From: Primulina eburnea
Lineage: Eukaryota; Streptophyta; Magnoliopsida; Lamiales; Gesneriaceae
Length of the DNA: 64,000 nucleotides
Direction: 5' to 3'
Assembly (NCBI RefSeq): GCF_022965805.1
Contig: NC_133108.1
Location: 20,613,545-20,677,544 of the forward strand
The notes under the pieces are model-generated. The model was given only the letters and a program-made list of their open reading frames with translations, did not search any database and was not told the origin of the DNA. Both the position numbers and the translations under genes were made by a program. Positions 24,014 to 35,700 of the stretch are shown here, one piece after another (the stretch's first letter is position 1; every line of letters starts with the position of its first letter).

Positions 24014-25002
24014 TGATAGGATCGATTAACGTATCAAGAGTGTTTAGAAGGGGAGGTTGAATAAACACTCACAATTAAAACTGATCTTTTCGAATTTTGA
24101 GTTCAGTTTGATGACAAACTGATTCTCGGAATCTTGCTGGTCAATGACAATCAGTTAAACTAAAGTAGTTGCGGAAAGTAACTGACTGAAAGATAAAATA
24201 CAAAACTGAAATAAAATACACAAGGATTGTTTCTGGATGTTTGGAGATTTCAATTACTCCTACGTCACCCCTTCTATCTCAAGGATAGGATTTCCACTAA
24301 AAGATTTTGATCGAATACAAGATTTGTACTGACCCACTTCAGTTTGGACTTATCACTGCCAAAAGCTGAAACTCTTAGTATTACAAAATGTTCTCAGTGC
24401 ATAACTGATCTTAGCACTATCGAATTTAACGATTATTACAAAGTTCTAGTGAGCTCAAATTGTAGCCTTGACTGTTACGAATAAACCAAGTAAGAGTGAG
24501 CTAAGATTTTGGCAGAGTAACAGCAAGCTTTGAATAGAGAGTGATCTTCCTTTTTTTTTATTATGTTGTTCTTCTGTCATATTTATAAGATTCACTTCCA
24601 ACGATAACTTGAGATATATTTGAATCTTTGTATCTGTTGATTGCCACTTCATTATTCCTTGGTCATTGTTTGCTTCATTTATTGTAATGCGGCGTCTTAA
24701 CTGCTTTAGCCGAAATGCGTTGTTCTAGGCTGTATTGATTGAGGTGCGGCGTTTCATATTCCGTTGCAGTCTGCTATGTCTCTTTGTCGGTTGAATGTTC
24801 TTTCCCGAGACATGTTTAGTTGAAGGATGCTTAGCTTAAAAGCATACGGCTGAATATATCAACTGATCAGTTTACAACTGATCAGTTTTCTTTATTAGAT
24901 CTGCTGATTTCAGTTGTTAAGTCCAGTTGCTGAATATAATTGCGTGTATCAGTTAGTTGATCAGTTTGTCAAACTCCAGAATTTAGAGTTTGGTATTCAA
25001 CA
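24014..25002 (-). repeat. 3' LTR of the copia element (989 bp)
   Basis: Starts TGATAGGATCG and ends GGTATTCAACA on the plus strand. Two perfect 12-base palindromes, AACTGATCAGTT, lie at 24861-24872 and 24876-24887; in the other LTR each has changed by one or two bases. Confidence 0.93.
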
Positions 25003-25017
25003 ATTTCCCCTTTTATG
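25003..25017 (-). other. Polypurine tract of the copia element
   Basis: The minus strand reads AAAAGGGGAAATT up to the LTR start, the expected plus-strand primer. Confidence 0.8.
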
Positions 25018-25735
25018 CTGTTTGACAAAACTCAGCAAATAATAATAACTGAATACTGAACTTTATGTGGATAAAATAAGATCTGAATTTCTTGAATTGG
25101 TAGAGGTCTTGATTCAATAACAGCTGAATATAATAATCTGATTAACTGTTTTCTAACGAGATGGTTTCTTCTGCTGTTTCTCAAGATGCTCTTTGATTTC
25201 TTCCCCTTTTTTGTCAAACAAATCCATCTTCACACATAATCTTCGAACATCAGTGGAAAGAATTTTGACATCTGAGAAGATACTTGAGACAACAGATTGT
25301 AAAAAAGTCTCTGTTATTCTTCATCTCATGCACAGTTCAGGTAAGAGACTCCATGGTTGCTTGAATGGCTTTCAGTTTTGCTGAATCAAATTCAATTGAA
25401 GAATCCAATTTGACAGTATGAGACAATTGTGTGGAATGAATTTTCTTGATTTCAGTAATCGTCTGCTGCATATTGTGCTGCATATTCTGGATTTCTTCAT
25501 GGACAGGATCCATTTCTGTGGATTGAAGAGGAGGTGGCTGATCAGATGTTCCATGTGTTTGATCTTTAGAGGCATGATCAGAAATTACTAGAATCCTGTT
25601 CTGAACTTCAGTTTCAGCAATTTAAGATCAGGGACTTCTGATTCAATGACTTCTTCTGCAGTCTGAGTTGTAAATTTGTGCCTCTTGTTGTTCTTGCACT
25701 AAATCTAGGGCTTGCTCTTTAGTTGGAAAATTTTC
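25018..25735 (-). pseudogene. Copia ORF3, C-terminal part
   Basis: Continues ORF3 from the other side of the solo LTR: the frame of LIIENFPTKEQALDLVQEQQ runs across the joint when the insert and one TTTTC copy are removed. Then comes a region with regular hydrophobic spacing (MQQTITEIKKIHSTQLSHTV) that could form a coiled coil. Stops occur near 25360 and beyond 25260, so the end is decayed. Function unknown. Confidence 0.65.
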
Positions 25736-28173
25736 TGTAGAACCCGTAAATCAGTCTAAGTATAAGTCATGCATAATTCTAGATTTTTAAATTTAATTTA
25801 ACTTCATTGCATGATTATTTTAAATGCATTTCTTTGAAGTTAATTATTTTATTAGTTCAGTTCAGTAGTTGATTTTTTTAGCATTTCAGTTATTTCAGTG
25901 AGGCCGGATTGGAGATGGAGTATTGAGATAAGTTAATAAAAACTTATTTAAGAAGTGGTAATTTAGCATGTTATTTCATTAAATTATGTTTTTAATTATT
26001 TTATGTAATTTATGCATAATTAATGCATGATGGAATTTAGTTCATGAAATTTTAAAAGATCGAGCATTAAGATTTTTAAGTTGCGTTTCACGTTCGGACG
26101 AGGATCGGAGACCGGAGAATTTTCAGAAAAATTATTTTATTACATGATTTATTTTTATAAAGTAAGATAAAGCATTTTTAAGTGCATTTTTCAAAAATGG
26201 GAGTTTTTGGGTATTTTTACCCGTAAGATTTTATTTTTAATTGGTACTCAAATTTTATCGAATCGGGGGAATTTTTAAGGGTTCGACTAATCATTTCAAA
26301 ATCTTTTCAACTCGAAATATTTTTCGTTAGTGAGTTGAGCTTAATGATCTTACTTTTGAGTTTATAGGTCTTAATTATTTTTTTTATCTTTAATTAAACA
26401 ATTTAGACCCATTAAATAATATTTTATCTATATAATTAACCACCTAAACTCAATTAACCTAAAATCTAGTCTTTTACTCATGAAACTAGCCGACACCCTC
26501 TCAGAATCCATTAAGTCCATCCCTTTCACCATTTGCAACTAGAGGACCACATCGGCTTTCTCTTATCCTTACAATAATATGAATTCTCTCGGGCCCTTTT
26601 GTTTTGTTCTTGCTCCTTCAATCACATGGCATGCCTTACACCATTATTTGTGCATCCCACCTGTCATATATTACTGATTTATGTGCATTATCCCACGAAA
26701 CTTTCGATCCAGCCACTATGCATGAGGAGGTATCGGTTTTGCTTTTTTTAATGCATTTCCATCTTTCACCACTCACGTTTTTCTCAGTTCCTGGTGTAAG
26801 GGGTTGCTGATGAGAGCCCTGAGAGGCCATAAGCGTCGAGAAGGAAAGGATAGTAGGCTGGAACCGAAGGTTGCTCGTGATAGGAGAGCCGATCGGGGAG
26901 CTGTGAGGAGGGGCCACGATTTGAGAGTAGAGCGAGCTGTTGAGTGAGCCGGCTGCGTGGATGACCATTCCAGGTCGTGTACCAGTCCTTGTTGGGTCTG
27001 AGCCATGGCTTAGAGGGGGCCGCAAGCTGCTGGACATGTTTTTAGGACAACTGGTGGCGTTGAGGCGAGGTAGTCGTGCATGCGTGCTGTTGGGATTCTA
27101 GCGTTCGCGTTCGTAGTGTAGGCGGTGCAGGGCTAGGGTCGTGGTGTCTTTGGGTCCAGAAGGGTCTGTGACAGGTCTAGGAGAGGGCCGTGAGCTGCTG
27201 ATCTAGGTTCAACAATAAATCGAAGGAAGTAAGGCAAGGAGAGGCTCGGTTAGTGTTGAGCGGGTTAGGTGGTTCAGCACGGGGGTTGATTGATTGGGCA
27301 GTAGGATTAGTTAGGATGGTTCAAGGAGAGTCTCTTGGGTTTGGTCATGACTCTAGCATAGCTGGTTTGATGCTGGACACGTCGGCTTTTGGCTAGGATC
27401 GATAATCACGCAGCTAGGTGCAAGAGTGTTTGTAAGGAGTTTGTATTGCCGAACTTCCAGCAGCTTTAAAAGTCTGTGCGAGAGGTTAATGGGTCTGAGA
27501 TTAATGGTTTTAGAGTCTTTTAAGTATTGTTATGGTGTGATAGAAAGTTGAGAAAGTTTTGGTTAAGTTTTGAGTCGATTCGGGTTAAAACCGAGACCTC
27601 GGTCCAAGTTTTAAAAATAATAGGTTAAGTTATCAAATGGGCTTGGGTTTATGTCTAAGAATGGTTTTAAATATGTTTTGGAACATTTTAAGGAGTTTGT
27701 AAGTTCGGGTCAATTTTAGAGGTCCAGGGGTAAAACGGTAATTTTTGGGGTTCTAGGGGCAAAATGGTAATTTTGCACCCGGGGTGAGATTTTAGTCCTA
27801 GCAGCGCCCTGAGCACGAATCAAAATATTTTTAAATGTTCATGCATCACGTTTACGATTTTTACGCTATTATAATAATTATGGTGCATGCTTAATTTAAA
27901 GGAATTAAGTGAGGAAGAGAAGAGCACTCCATCTCCGCCGCGCCGCGTCATTATTTCGTTTGTTTTCTGTCAAAACAAACCAAGGCATGTATATAATTTT
28001 TCTAAACCTCAATCAAGTCATATAGGTATTTTTAAATATCGCAAGTACATGATTTTAATTGTTCATATTTAATTATGTTGGTTAATTATATTACGTGCAT
28101 AGAAAATATTCATTTTTGAGATTTATGCGATATGGCTTGTGGTTCATTCACTATGTGGGAGGGTTATTTTATA

Positions 28174-28270
28174 CGGTCGCCAGTGACCGATCAGTTCAGT
28201 ATGGTACCACCCGGTCGCCAGTGATCGGACAGCTCAGTTCAGTTTCAGCCTCCCCGGTAGCCAGTTACCG
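28174..28270 (+). repeat. Three related hairpins in the solo LTR
   Basis: CGGTCGCCAGTGACCG (28174-28189), CCGGTCGCCAGTGATCGG (28211-28228) and CGGTAGCCAGTTACCG (28255-28270), each followed by a CAG-rich spacer. The stem is kept in all three although bases change. Confidence 0.75.
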
Positions 28271-28412
28271 ATCAGTTTCAGCTTAGTGCAGTGGCCACAG
28301 GCGTAAAACATAATCTCAACAGAAAATTTCACCAGTTATTTCAGTACAGGGCTCCAAGGAGCAAACATTTTTACTGTGATTATCAGTTCAGTTATGCACG
28401 TATTATAATTGC

Positions 28413-28544
28413 TCAGTACAGATTATTTTCAGCATCAGTACAGATTATTTACAGCATCAGTACAGATTATTTTCAGCATCAGTACAGATTATTTTCAGCA
28501 TCAGTACAGATTATTTTCAGCCTCAGTACAGATTATTTTCAGCA
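28413..28544 (+). repeat. 22-base tandem repeat, six copies
   Basis: Six consecutive units of TCAGTACAGATTATTTTCAG plus two bases, exactly 132 bases, with only three single-base differences seen. Confidence 0.95.
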
Positions 28545-28954
28545 CGCCTCATGACATGATATTTTATCCCATGCATATTTTACTTCAGATTTTACTCGTT
28601 ACCTGCGATATATGCATGCTGAGTCTTTAGGCTCACTAGACTTGATTGTTGTAGGTGCTGATGAGGTCAGGGTAGAGGACGGGGACCAGTGAGCCAGCTT
28701 GGGTCGGCAGTAGTGGCACCCGAGGACCTCAGCGCAGCAGTTATTATATTTTGCAAATAATATTTTTATCAGTCGTTGGATATTTTTAAATTGTACTTGT
28801 TGGCAAACTTTATTTTCTTTCGTTGCTTAAATTTTAAACATTGAACTTGATTCATCAGTGATTTTATTAATGAGGCCGTTTAAGTTCTTTTAAAAAGAAA
28901 ATTTTTAATTTTCCGCAATTTTCAAAGCAAGGATTTTCGGGCCTTCGCATTTTC

Positions 28955-30960
28955 AATGATTAATTGAGTTTCCTCCGATTCAGTTATTTTTTTTCTGAAG
29001 TTTGGATGGCCACTTCGGTTTGTTCTTCAGTCTCAGTAGATATTTCTTGCTGAATTAATTCTTTAGCAACAAGAGGCTCAACTGGTTCTTCAGATGATAT
29101 TTGAACCTCTTGTTCTGGTTGCTCAGTTGAAGGAGCAACTGATTCAGAATTTATTGCTTCTAGCTGAGCTTCCAGGGGTAATGTCTGAATGATTTCATCA
29201 ATATTGGAAAAAGTTAATTCAGCCTCGGAATACATGTGTTTATCAGCAGATGATTGTGCCATATCCTGAATAGGTTCTTCAGCAACCGGTTGTGGAGGTG
29301 GCTATTTCTGCTGGGAGGAGAATGTATCTTCTTCTGTTTTTGAACAAGAGGATTTTTCAGGAAGAACCAATTCCTGATCCTGTTCACAAAATCTGATTTC
29401 CCATTATAGGCCACTAAGATCTGAGTCCAGTTGGGTGAACACAGCTCTATCATGATATGCAGTTGGACCTATGGGATTGTAGTTGGATTTCAGCTTTTCA
29501 ACCATTCTAGTCAGCTTTTTGGCTCGAATTTGATCAAGGAAATATTTTTGCCTCTCCAATGCCTGGCCATAGTAGCAGCTTTTACTATATTCAACACAGT
29601 TGCTTCAAGTTTAATAAACTTTTTCAGTTGGGATTTGTGCTTCAGATCTTTGGCAAAAATCTCAATCCTAAAACTCTTCAAACTGTCAAAAGATTTTAGT
29701 TTCGATGTGGCAAATTCATTGACCTGTTCCCAAACCAGGTCAATGTGAGTTTGGATGGCATTAGATGGCCTTGGCTCTTCAACTAGCCTGCCCTTTCCTT
29801 TTTCAGTAGTGAGAATGTGAGGAATAGCCAAACCAGAGTGAGTGGTGACCACTGATTCCCTCAATATAACTCCTTTAGATCCGGCCGGAGGCAAAATGGT
29901 AGGGTGATTTACATGAGTCAAGGGAGCTCTTACTTTAGCGGGTGACTTTTCTTCATTAACTGAATCATCAGGTGGAACAACCTGAAAAGGGATAGCCTGA
30001 ATAGGCTGTTGGGCAGTTGATTGAGTCAATCTCTCAGTTGGAATGAATTCCACCGCTGTTATTGGTTTAGTTCTTTGCATCCTCGGTCTCTTGACAAGCT
30101 TAGGAGAAGGATTTTTCTCCGAATATGATTTACTGATAATCAGTTTTCGTTTTGCAGTCTTTAGTTGGGCCAAAGTTTTGGCCTTCTTGACGGGTGTTGG
30201 AGCAGGTGGTTGCGTCCCAACCTCCTGTTTGGTTTTCAAAAACTGTTTGGGAGAAATGTCCAGTTTGGTCTTTGGCGACAAGATGTTCTTGGCAGTGAAT
30301 ACCTTGAACTATTATGATTTTCCAGCATTGTTAGCTACCAATCCCTTTAGTTTCAGAAGATAACTGATTGGAATAGCAAAGCCTCTTGATTGTTTGGTAG
30401 ATTGAAGCATATTCCTCAGAATATTGAAAATAATATGCCTCCAGTTATCTTTCTTCTCTCCCATGATGATGGTCATCACTTGGAATTTTTCAAGAGTAAG
30501 GGCTGCATAAGAGCCGGCCTTAGCCAATATGCCCTTCGCCACAATGTCGGCTAATAACTGAATTTCTGATTTCAGCTCTTTCTTTGGATCGGAAACTTTG
30601 ATTTTCCGCCTATCAGCAGACAGCAAAGATTGCATTTCCTCAATTTCAGATGTTTTGACTTCAGAGAAGCTGACGTACCCATCAGTTGGCAAAGAGAAAA
30701 TTTCTCCGAAGGTCTCTTCAGATAGGATCAACAGCTGATCATTGACAGTTACAGAGAACTTCCATCAGTAGTGACAAAACCCTTCAGATAGAATTCATTT
30801 ACTTCCTTGGGGTACATCTCCTGCGAAGATTGTCCCAAAAACATCCTGAGACCACAATCTTCAGAAAGAAGTTCTTAACTTCAGCTTCTTGAACTGATAA
30901 AACTGAGTCAAAATCAACGGCCATAGTGTTCAACACGTGAGCTGGGATTTGATTCGCCAT
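28955..30960 (-). pseudogene. Copia ORF3, N-terminal and middle parts (extra ORF after pol)
   Basis: The likely start is the ATG at 30960 (MANQIPAHVL). The best preserved block (30731-30312) contains SEETFGEIFSLPTDGYVSF, DIVAKGILAKAGSYAALTLEK and NWRHIIFNIL, a pattern I associate with ORFs in plant retrotransposons annotated as 'putative plant transposon protein'; this is from memory. A basic, proline- and lysine-rich middle follows (30281-29511), then an acidic, glutamate-rich part (29262-28984). Frameshifts near 30840 and stops near 30730, 30310, 29508, 29400 and 29303 break it. Its place after pol is that of the env-like ORF of SIRE elements, but I see no signal peptide or clear membrane segment. 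Role unknown. Confidence 0.7.
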
Positions 30961-31486
30961 TTCGAAAGATAAAATGATCTGAAATTCGTAAAAGATAAGC
31001 TCTGGAATTAGTATGCTCTTAGGAACTGATTGTATTCGTAAGAAAGAAAACTGAATTGAAGCGGGCAGAGAACATTTGTACGTGACTGTTCAAATTCGGG
31101 ACACATGTCAGTCCATGAAAAAATTTGAATAAAAATATGTGTACGTGTGCTGTAAGCGTGTGTGAAAAAAGTGAGCGATTTAAAATAGGCCACGTTATGA
31201 AACTGCAGTCACATTAGTTGATTTTGAATATAGGAAGTTTTTTAATTTGTTAACTTATGTGAGAAGATTTGTAAAATATCCAGCTGAACAATCAGTTGGG
31301 AAACTGATTCATTTCAGTTGAGAATTCACAAACAATTGTCCTCTTAGTTAACCTCTTCAAAACTGATATTCCCCCTTAATCGGTGCATATAATAATTAAA
31401 GTGACGATATAAAAAAAAATTTAAAGGTTAGAAAGATTGTCGTTTGCTGAAACGTTGACGGCCCCTCAGCTTCCATGATTTTTGGC

Positions 31487-31494
31487 TATAAATA
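31487..31494 (+). promoter_or_regulatory. TATA box upstream of the antisense ORF
   Basis: TATAAATA lies 56 bases before the ATG at 31550, with an A-rich leader between. It faces away from copia ORF3, whose start is at 30960, so the two ORFs are head to head. A weaker TGTAAATAAG is found 46 bases before the second antisense ORF. Confidence 0.55.
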
Positions 31495-31549
31495 GAAGTA
31501 ACACGGTTAATTTCAGTCATATTGGTGAAAATATTCAAGAAAAAAAAGA

Positions 31550-31948
31550 ATGACAGATACGAGTAGCTCGAGTGCTTCGCCGTTTGCTCTGGAGACCAGG
31601 AAGGCTGTTATAGAAGATGAAGTCTTCCATAAGAGTCTTCACTACTGGGAAAAGTTACAGAAGCTTGAGTTCCTGTATAATACTGGAGATGCTACCACTG
31701 CCGAACTGGTGGCAGAGTTGAAAAAAATGTGGGAGCAATTGAACATACCTGTGTGGGTGGACATCTTTAAGGATGGTCATATCTATCAGCTAATGTTTCG
31801 AAAGGAACTGAAAATCCTTAAGCGCATAGCTGTTTCTCAAAGCTTTGTCAAGACATCTACCGCACCTTTATCCACTTGGTTGAAAATGTTGATAATTTTT
31901 GTAGAGGAAAAATATGATGATGTATTCCGTGCAAACGTTTATGGTTGA
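31550..31948 (+). CDS. Small antisense ORF 1 in the copia element, unknown function
   Basis: 132 codons, opposite in direction to the copia genes. Serine-rich N-terminus (MTDTSSSSASPF), then a helical, charged middle (KSLHYWEKLQKLEFL, AELVAELKKMWEQLNIP) and a C-terminal part ending near DDVFRANVYG. No signal peptide, transmembrane segment or known motif is visible. A TATA box lies upstream. It is uninterrupted although gag, pol and ORF3 around it are all broken. The pattern from KLEFL to MFRKE resembles antisense ORF 2, suggesting an ancient duplication. It may be a captured host sequence or an element-encoded accessory protein. Confidence 0.6.
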   Translation: MTDTSSSSASPFALETRKAVIEDEVFHKSLHYWEKLQKLEFLYNTGDATTAELVAELKKMWEQLNIPVWVDIFKDGHIYQLMFRKELKILKRIAVSQSFVKTSTAPLSTWLKMLIIFVEEKYDDVFRANVYG

Positions 31949-32277
31949 ATGAAGTATTTTTATGAGCTTAACTTTGTTTTTCTCTTTCCTGCAAATGATA
32001 AATTTCATCAGTTGTTATATCTGAATTGCGAACTTAAACAGATGAACTGATGAAAGACTAACTTATATAAGTTGATTATGAACTGAAATCAGTTAAGCAT
32101 TAAGTAATAAATGACAAACTGATAATAGTTGATAATGAACAACTGATAAATAAGAAGCTTGGGTAAATGAGAAAAACGCTTCGGTTGACTCGAGACTCTT
32201 TAGTTTCTTCAACATTTGATGTCATCTGTCTGTAAATAAGACGATAGAGATAAAATGTGAGACAATAACAGTTCAAT

Positions 32278-32571
32278 ATGTCGGATTCAAGTAATTCTGA
32301 TGCATGCAGCAGTACGCATATTCAAGTTACTGAACAATTAAGTCCTTATTTACAAGGGTTGAAGAAAACGATGGAGGAATATGTCTTGAAGAAAGTGATG
32401 TCAACATGTTTCAAAATTCATTATTTGCAGAGGATAAGTAGTAGTGGTGCTGCTCCTTCTCGTGCTCAAGCAGCAATAGCAAGAAAATACATTAATCGTT
32501 TTGAAGTCAGGCATGTTACAGACCTGGTTGATGACAATGTTCTGTTACATGCAATGCTATGGAAGGAATGA
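32278..32571 (+). CDS. Small antisense ORF 2 in the copia element, unknown function
   Basis: 97 codons, same direction as antisense ORF 1 and 329 bases after it. Serine-rich start (MSDSSNSDACSS), then KIHYLQRISSSGAA, ARKYINRFEV and VTDLVDDNVLLHAMLWKE. The spacing of K-[IL]-x-[YF]-L, the alanines, D-x-x-[VI] and the closing M-x-x-K-E matches antisense ORF 1. TGTAAATAAG sits upstream and AATAAA (32707-32712) downstream. Transcripts continuing to the right would be antisense to the RNase H end of pol (from 32789). Confidence 0.55.
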   Translation: MSDSSNSDACSSTHIQVTEQLSPYLQGLKKTMEEYVLKKVMSTCFKIHYLQRISSSGAAPSRAQAAIARKYINRFEVRHVTDLVDDNVLLHAMLWKE

Positions 32572-32788
32572 CATTGATTGAGAAGATTTCTACAACTGAA
32601 TCATTTTCTAGAATCTGAATTTATGAGTTGAATAATTTGATTACAGAATGGCAAGATTCAGTTGTTTCTAAGTTATCTTCTGTAATATGGAATCGATTTT
32701 ATTCTTAATAAAGTATCATTTCCAATTTGTTGTTGTGTTCTTATTTTCTGCAAATAATTTTATTAGTAAGACAACATCGATAATAATT

Positions 32789-35700
32789 TTAAGACAAGTC
32801 AATTAAACCAAGAATATTGTGAAAGTAAGAAAACTTATTCTCGGGTAATGGTTTGGTGAATATGTCAGCTGCTTGTTGCTCAGTTGAAATATACTCCAGT
32901 CTAATGTTCTTCTTAAAAGCATGATCTCTAATGAAGTGGTGCCTGACATCTATATGCTTGGTCCTTGAGTGAAGAACTGGAGTATAGGTGATGAAAATTG
33001 TGCTTGTATTGTCACAAAATATGGGCGATTCTTTTGTAATTACTCCATAATCTCTCAGTTGTTGCTGAATCCAGATCAGTTGTGCACAACAACTACCAGA
33101 AGCAAGGTATTCTGCTTCAGTTGTTGAGGTAGCTATGGATGTCTGCTTTTTGCTGAACCAAGAGATCAGTCTGTCTCCTAGAAACTAACAAGATCCACTT
33201 GTACTTTTACGATCAAGCTTACATCCTGCATAATCTGCATCTGAATATCCAATTAAATTGAAAGTAGAGTCTTTAGAATACCATAACCCAACATTTTGTG
33301 TACCCTTAAGATATTTCAAAATTCTTTTAGCAGCTGAGAAATGTGATTGCTTAGGATTTGCTTGAAATCTAGCACACATACAGACAGCAAATACAATATC
33401 AGGATGACTGGCAGTTAAGTACAACAATGAACCTATTAAACCTCGATATAATGTCGCCTCAACTGATATTCCCCCTTGATCGGTGTCCAATTTTACTGAT
33501 GAGCTCATGGGAGTATTTGCAGCTGAACATGATTCCATGCCAAATTTCTTCAGCAGCTCCTTTGTATATTTAGTTTGACTGATGAATATTACCAATCTCC
33601 AGTTGCTTCACTTGCAGTCCAAGAAAGAATGTCAGTTCACCCATCATGCTCATTTCAAACTTATCCTGCATTAGCTGAGCAAACTTTTCGCATAATTTGG
33701 GATTAGTTGACCCAAATATGATATCATCAACATAAATTTGAACTAATAAAATGTGATCATTCTTAGCAAATTTGAATAAAGTCTTATCAACTGATCTAAC
33801 AGAAAAATCATGATCAATTAGAAATTTTGAAAGAGTTTCGTACCAAGCTCTGGGAGCTTGTTTAAAACCATATAAGGCTTTGTTCAAATTATATACATGA
33901 TCAGGAAAGTTGTGATTTACAAAACCTGGGGGTTGTTCAACATATACTTCCTCTTGTAGTTGACCGTTCAGGAATGTACTCTTTACATCCATCTGATAGA
34001 CCTTGAAGTTCTTGTGTGATGCATATGCAAGAAAAATTCTGATTGCTTCCAGTCTTGCAACAAGAGCATACGTCTCATCATAGTCAATTCCTTCTTCTTG
34101 CCTATATCCTTGTGCCACTAATCTTGCTTTGTTGCGTCCAACTGAACCATCCTCGTTTAGTTTATTTCTGTATACCCATTTTGTACCTATAATAGTTTTT
34201 GGAATTGGTCTTGGAACTAAGTTCCATACATTGTTATAAGTGAACTGATTTAGCTCTTCTTGCATTGCATTTACCCAGTTAGGATCAGCAAGAGCTTCAT
34301 CAGTTTTCTTCGGTTCTAGTTGTGAAACAAAAGCTGAATAGATAAATAAATTTAGCATCTGATTGCGAGTTCTTACTAGATCAGATGGATTTCCTATTAC
34401 CAGTTCAGGTGGATGTGATTTTTCCATCTGTACTCAGTATTTGTTGTATCAGCAATTTCTTCAGTTGGTAACTGAACACATTTTTCAGTCTCAGTTGGTG
34501 CTTCGTCAACTGGTATTTGAATGTTATCATTACGCTCTATCAACTGATCATCAGCAACGACTTCCTGCACATCTGATTGGTCCAGTACTTCTGGTTCAGG
34601 TGTTTGAAGTATGTTTTGATTGCCATGACTTTCATTTTTGTCATCATCTTCCAAACTGATATCAGTAAATCGATCAACTAGCTCAACTTGATCAGTTGGC
34701 TTATCAATTAGTTCAGTTTCATCGAAATCAACATGAGCAGATTCTTCAACATTTAGGGTTTTCTTGTTAAAGACTCTACTACACTAACTGATTAGTATCC
34801 AAGAAATATTCCTTCTGCAGATTTAGCATCAAATGCTTTTAAATAATTTTACTCATTATCAAGAATAAAACATCTGCATCCGAATATTTTGAAATAAGTA
34901 ATTATACTTTTTCTTCCATGCCAGATCTCATATGGTGTTTTCATATGATTCTTATTAAGCATTGATCTGTTCTAAGTGTAATACGCAGTGTTTACTGTCT
35001 CTGCCCAAAATCTTTGAGAAATACCGGAATCAGCAAGCATTGTTCTAGCAGCTTCTTTAAGAGTCCGATTTCTTCTCTCAGCTACACCATTTTGCTGAGA
35101 AGTTCTGGCTGCTGAGAGCTCATGCTTAATTCCAAAATTTTCTAAGAAATTTGAAAGAGTTTGATTGATGAATTCAGTTCCTCGATCAGATCTGATTCGA
35201 TCAATTCCAACTGATTTTTCATTTAAAAGTCTTTTGAAGAGCTTTATTAGTTGCGAAGTAGTATGGTCTTTAGATTTGAGAAAAATAACTCAAGTAAATA
35301 TTGAAAAATCATCTACGACTACCAAGGTGTATTTCATTCCTCCTAAGCTCATGACTGGTATAGGACCAAAGAGACCCATGTGCAACAGTTCTAATCATCG
35401 GGATAAAGATTTACAGCCCTTGTTTTTAAAAGAGTATCGTACTTGTTTACCATACTGAAATGCTGAGCATAGTTTTTCTTTTGAAAATTCTATTTTGGCC
35501 AAACCAGTTACAAGTTCATGTTTACTCAGATAGCCAATGGATTTAAAGTTTAAATGATTTAGTCTCTTATGCCACAACTAGTTTTTAGATGATTTGGAAG
35601 CAATAAAACAAACTGGTGCATAAGTTTGATCATTCCAACTGACTTTATATGTGTTTCCACAACGTTTGCCAGTTAGTATGATTTCATCAGTTAAATTTTT

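Larger units (their letters stand above)
25736..28949 (+). repeat. Solo LTR of the A family (3214 bp) inside copia ORF3
   Basis: Boundaries TGTAGAACCCGTAAATCAG and GCCTTCGCA, with a perfect target duplication TTTTC at 25731-25735 and 28950-28954. No primer site, coding sequence or second LTR is attached, as after LTR-LTR recombination. Its beginning matches the LTRs of element A in reverse. It carries hairpin repeats (28174-28270), a 22-base tandem array (28413-28544) and the dyad module at 28620-28660. The ORFs around 26600-27040 have no protein-like features and are not called. Confidence 0.92.

Noticed and set aside
26604..27037. ORFs on both strands in the solo LTR
   Set aside because: They lie inside an LTR with clear boundaries and have no protein-like pattern or counterpart in other copies.
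28174..28544. CRISPR-like array
   Set aside because: Units are directly adjacent with no unique spacers, and the region is inside a plant LTR.
25736..28949. A capture event or host gene region between copia ORF3 halves
   Set aside because: TG...CA ends, the TTTTC duplication and similarity to LTR A show it is a solo LTR.
29431..30363. Plus-strand ORFs opposite copia ORF3
   Set aside because: The minus strand has the conserved protein block; these are its shadows and, unlike the ORFs at 31550 and 32278, have no promoter-like signal.
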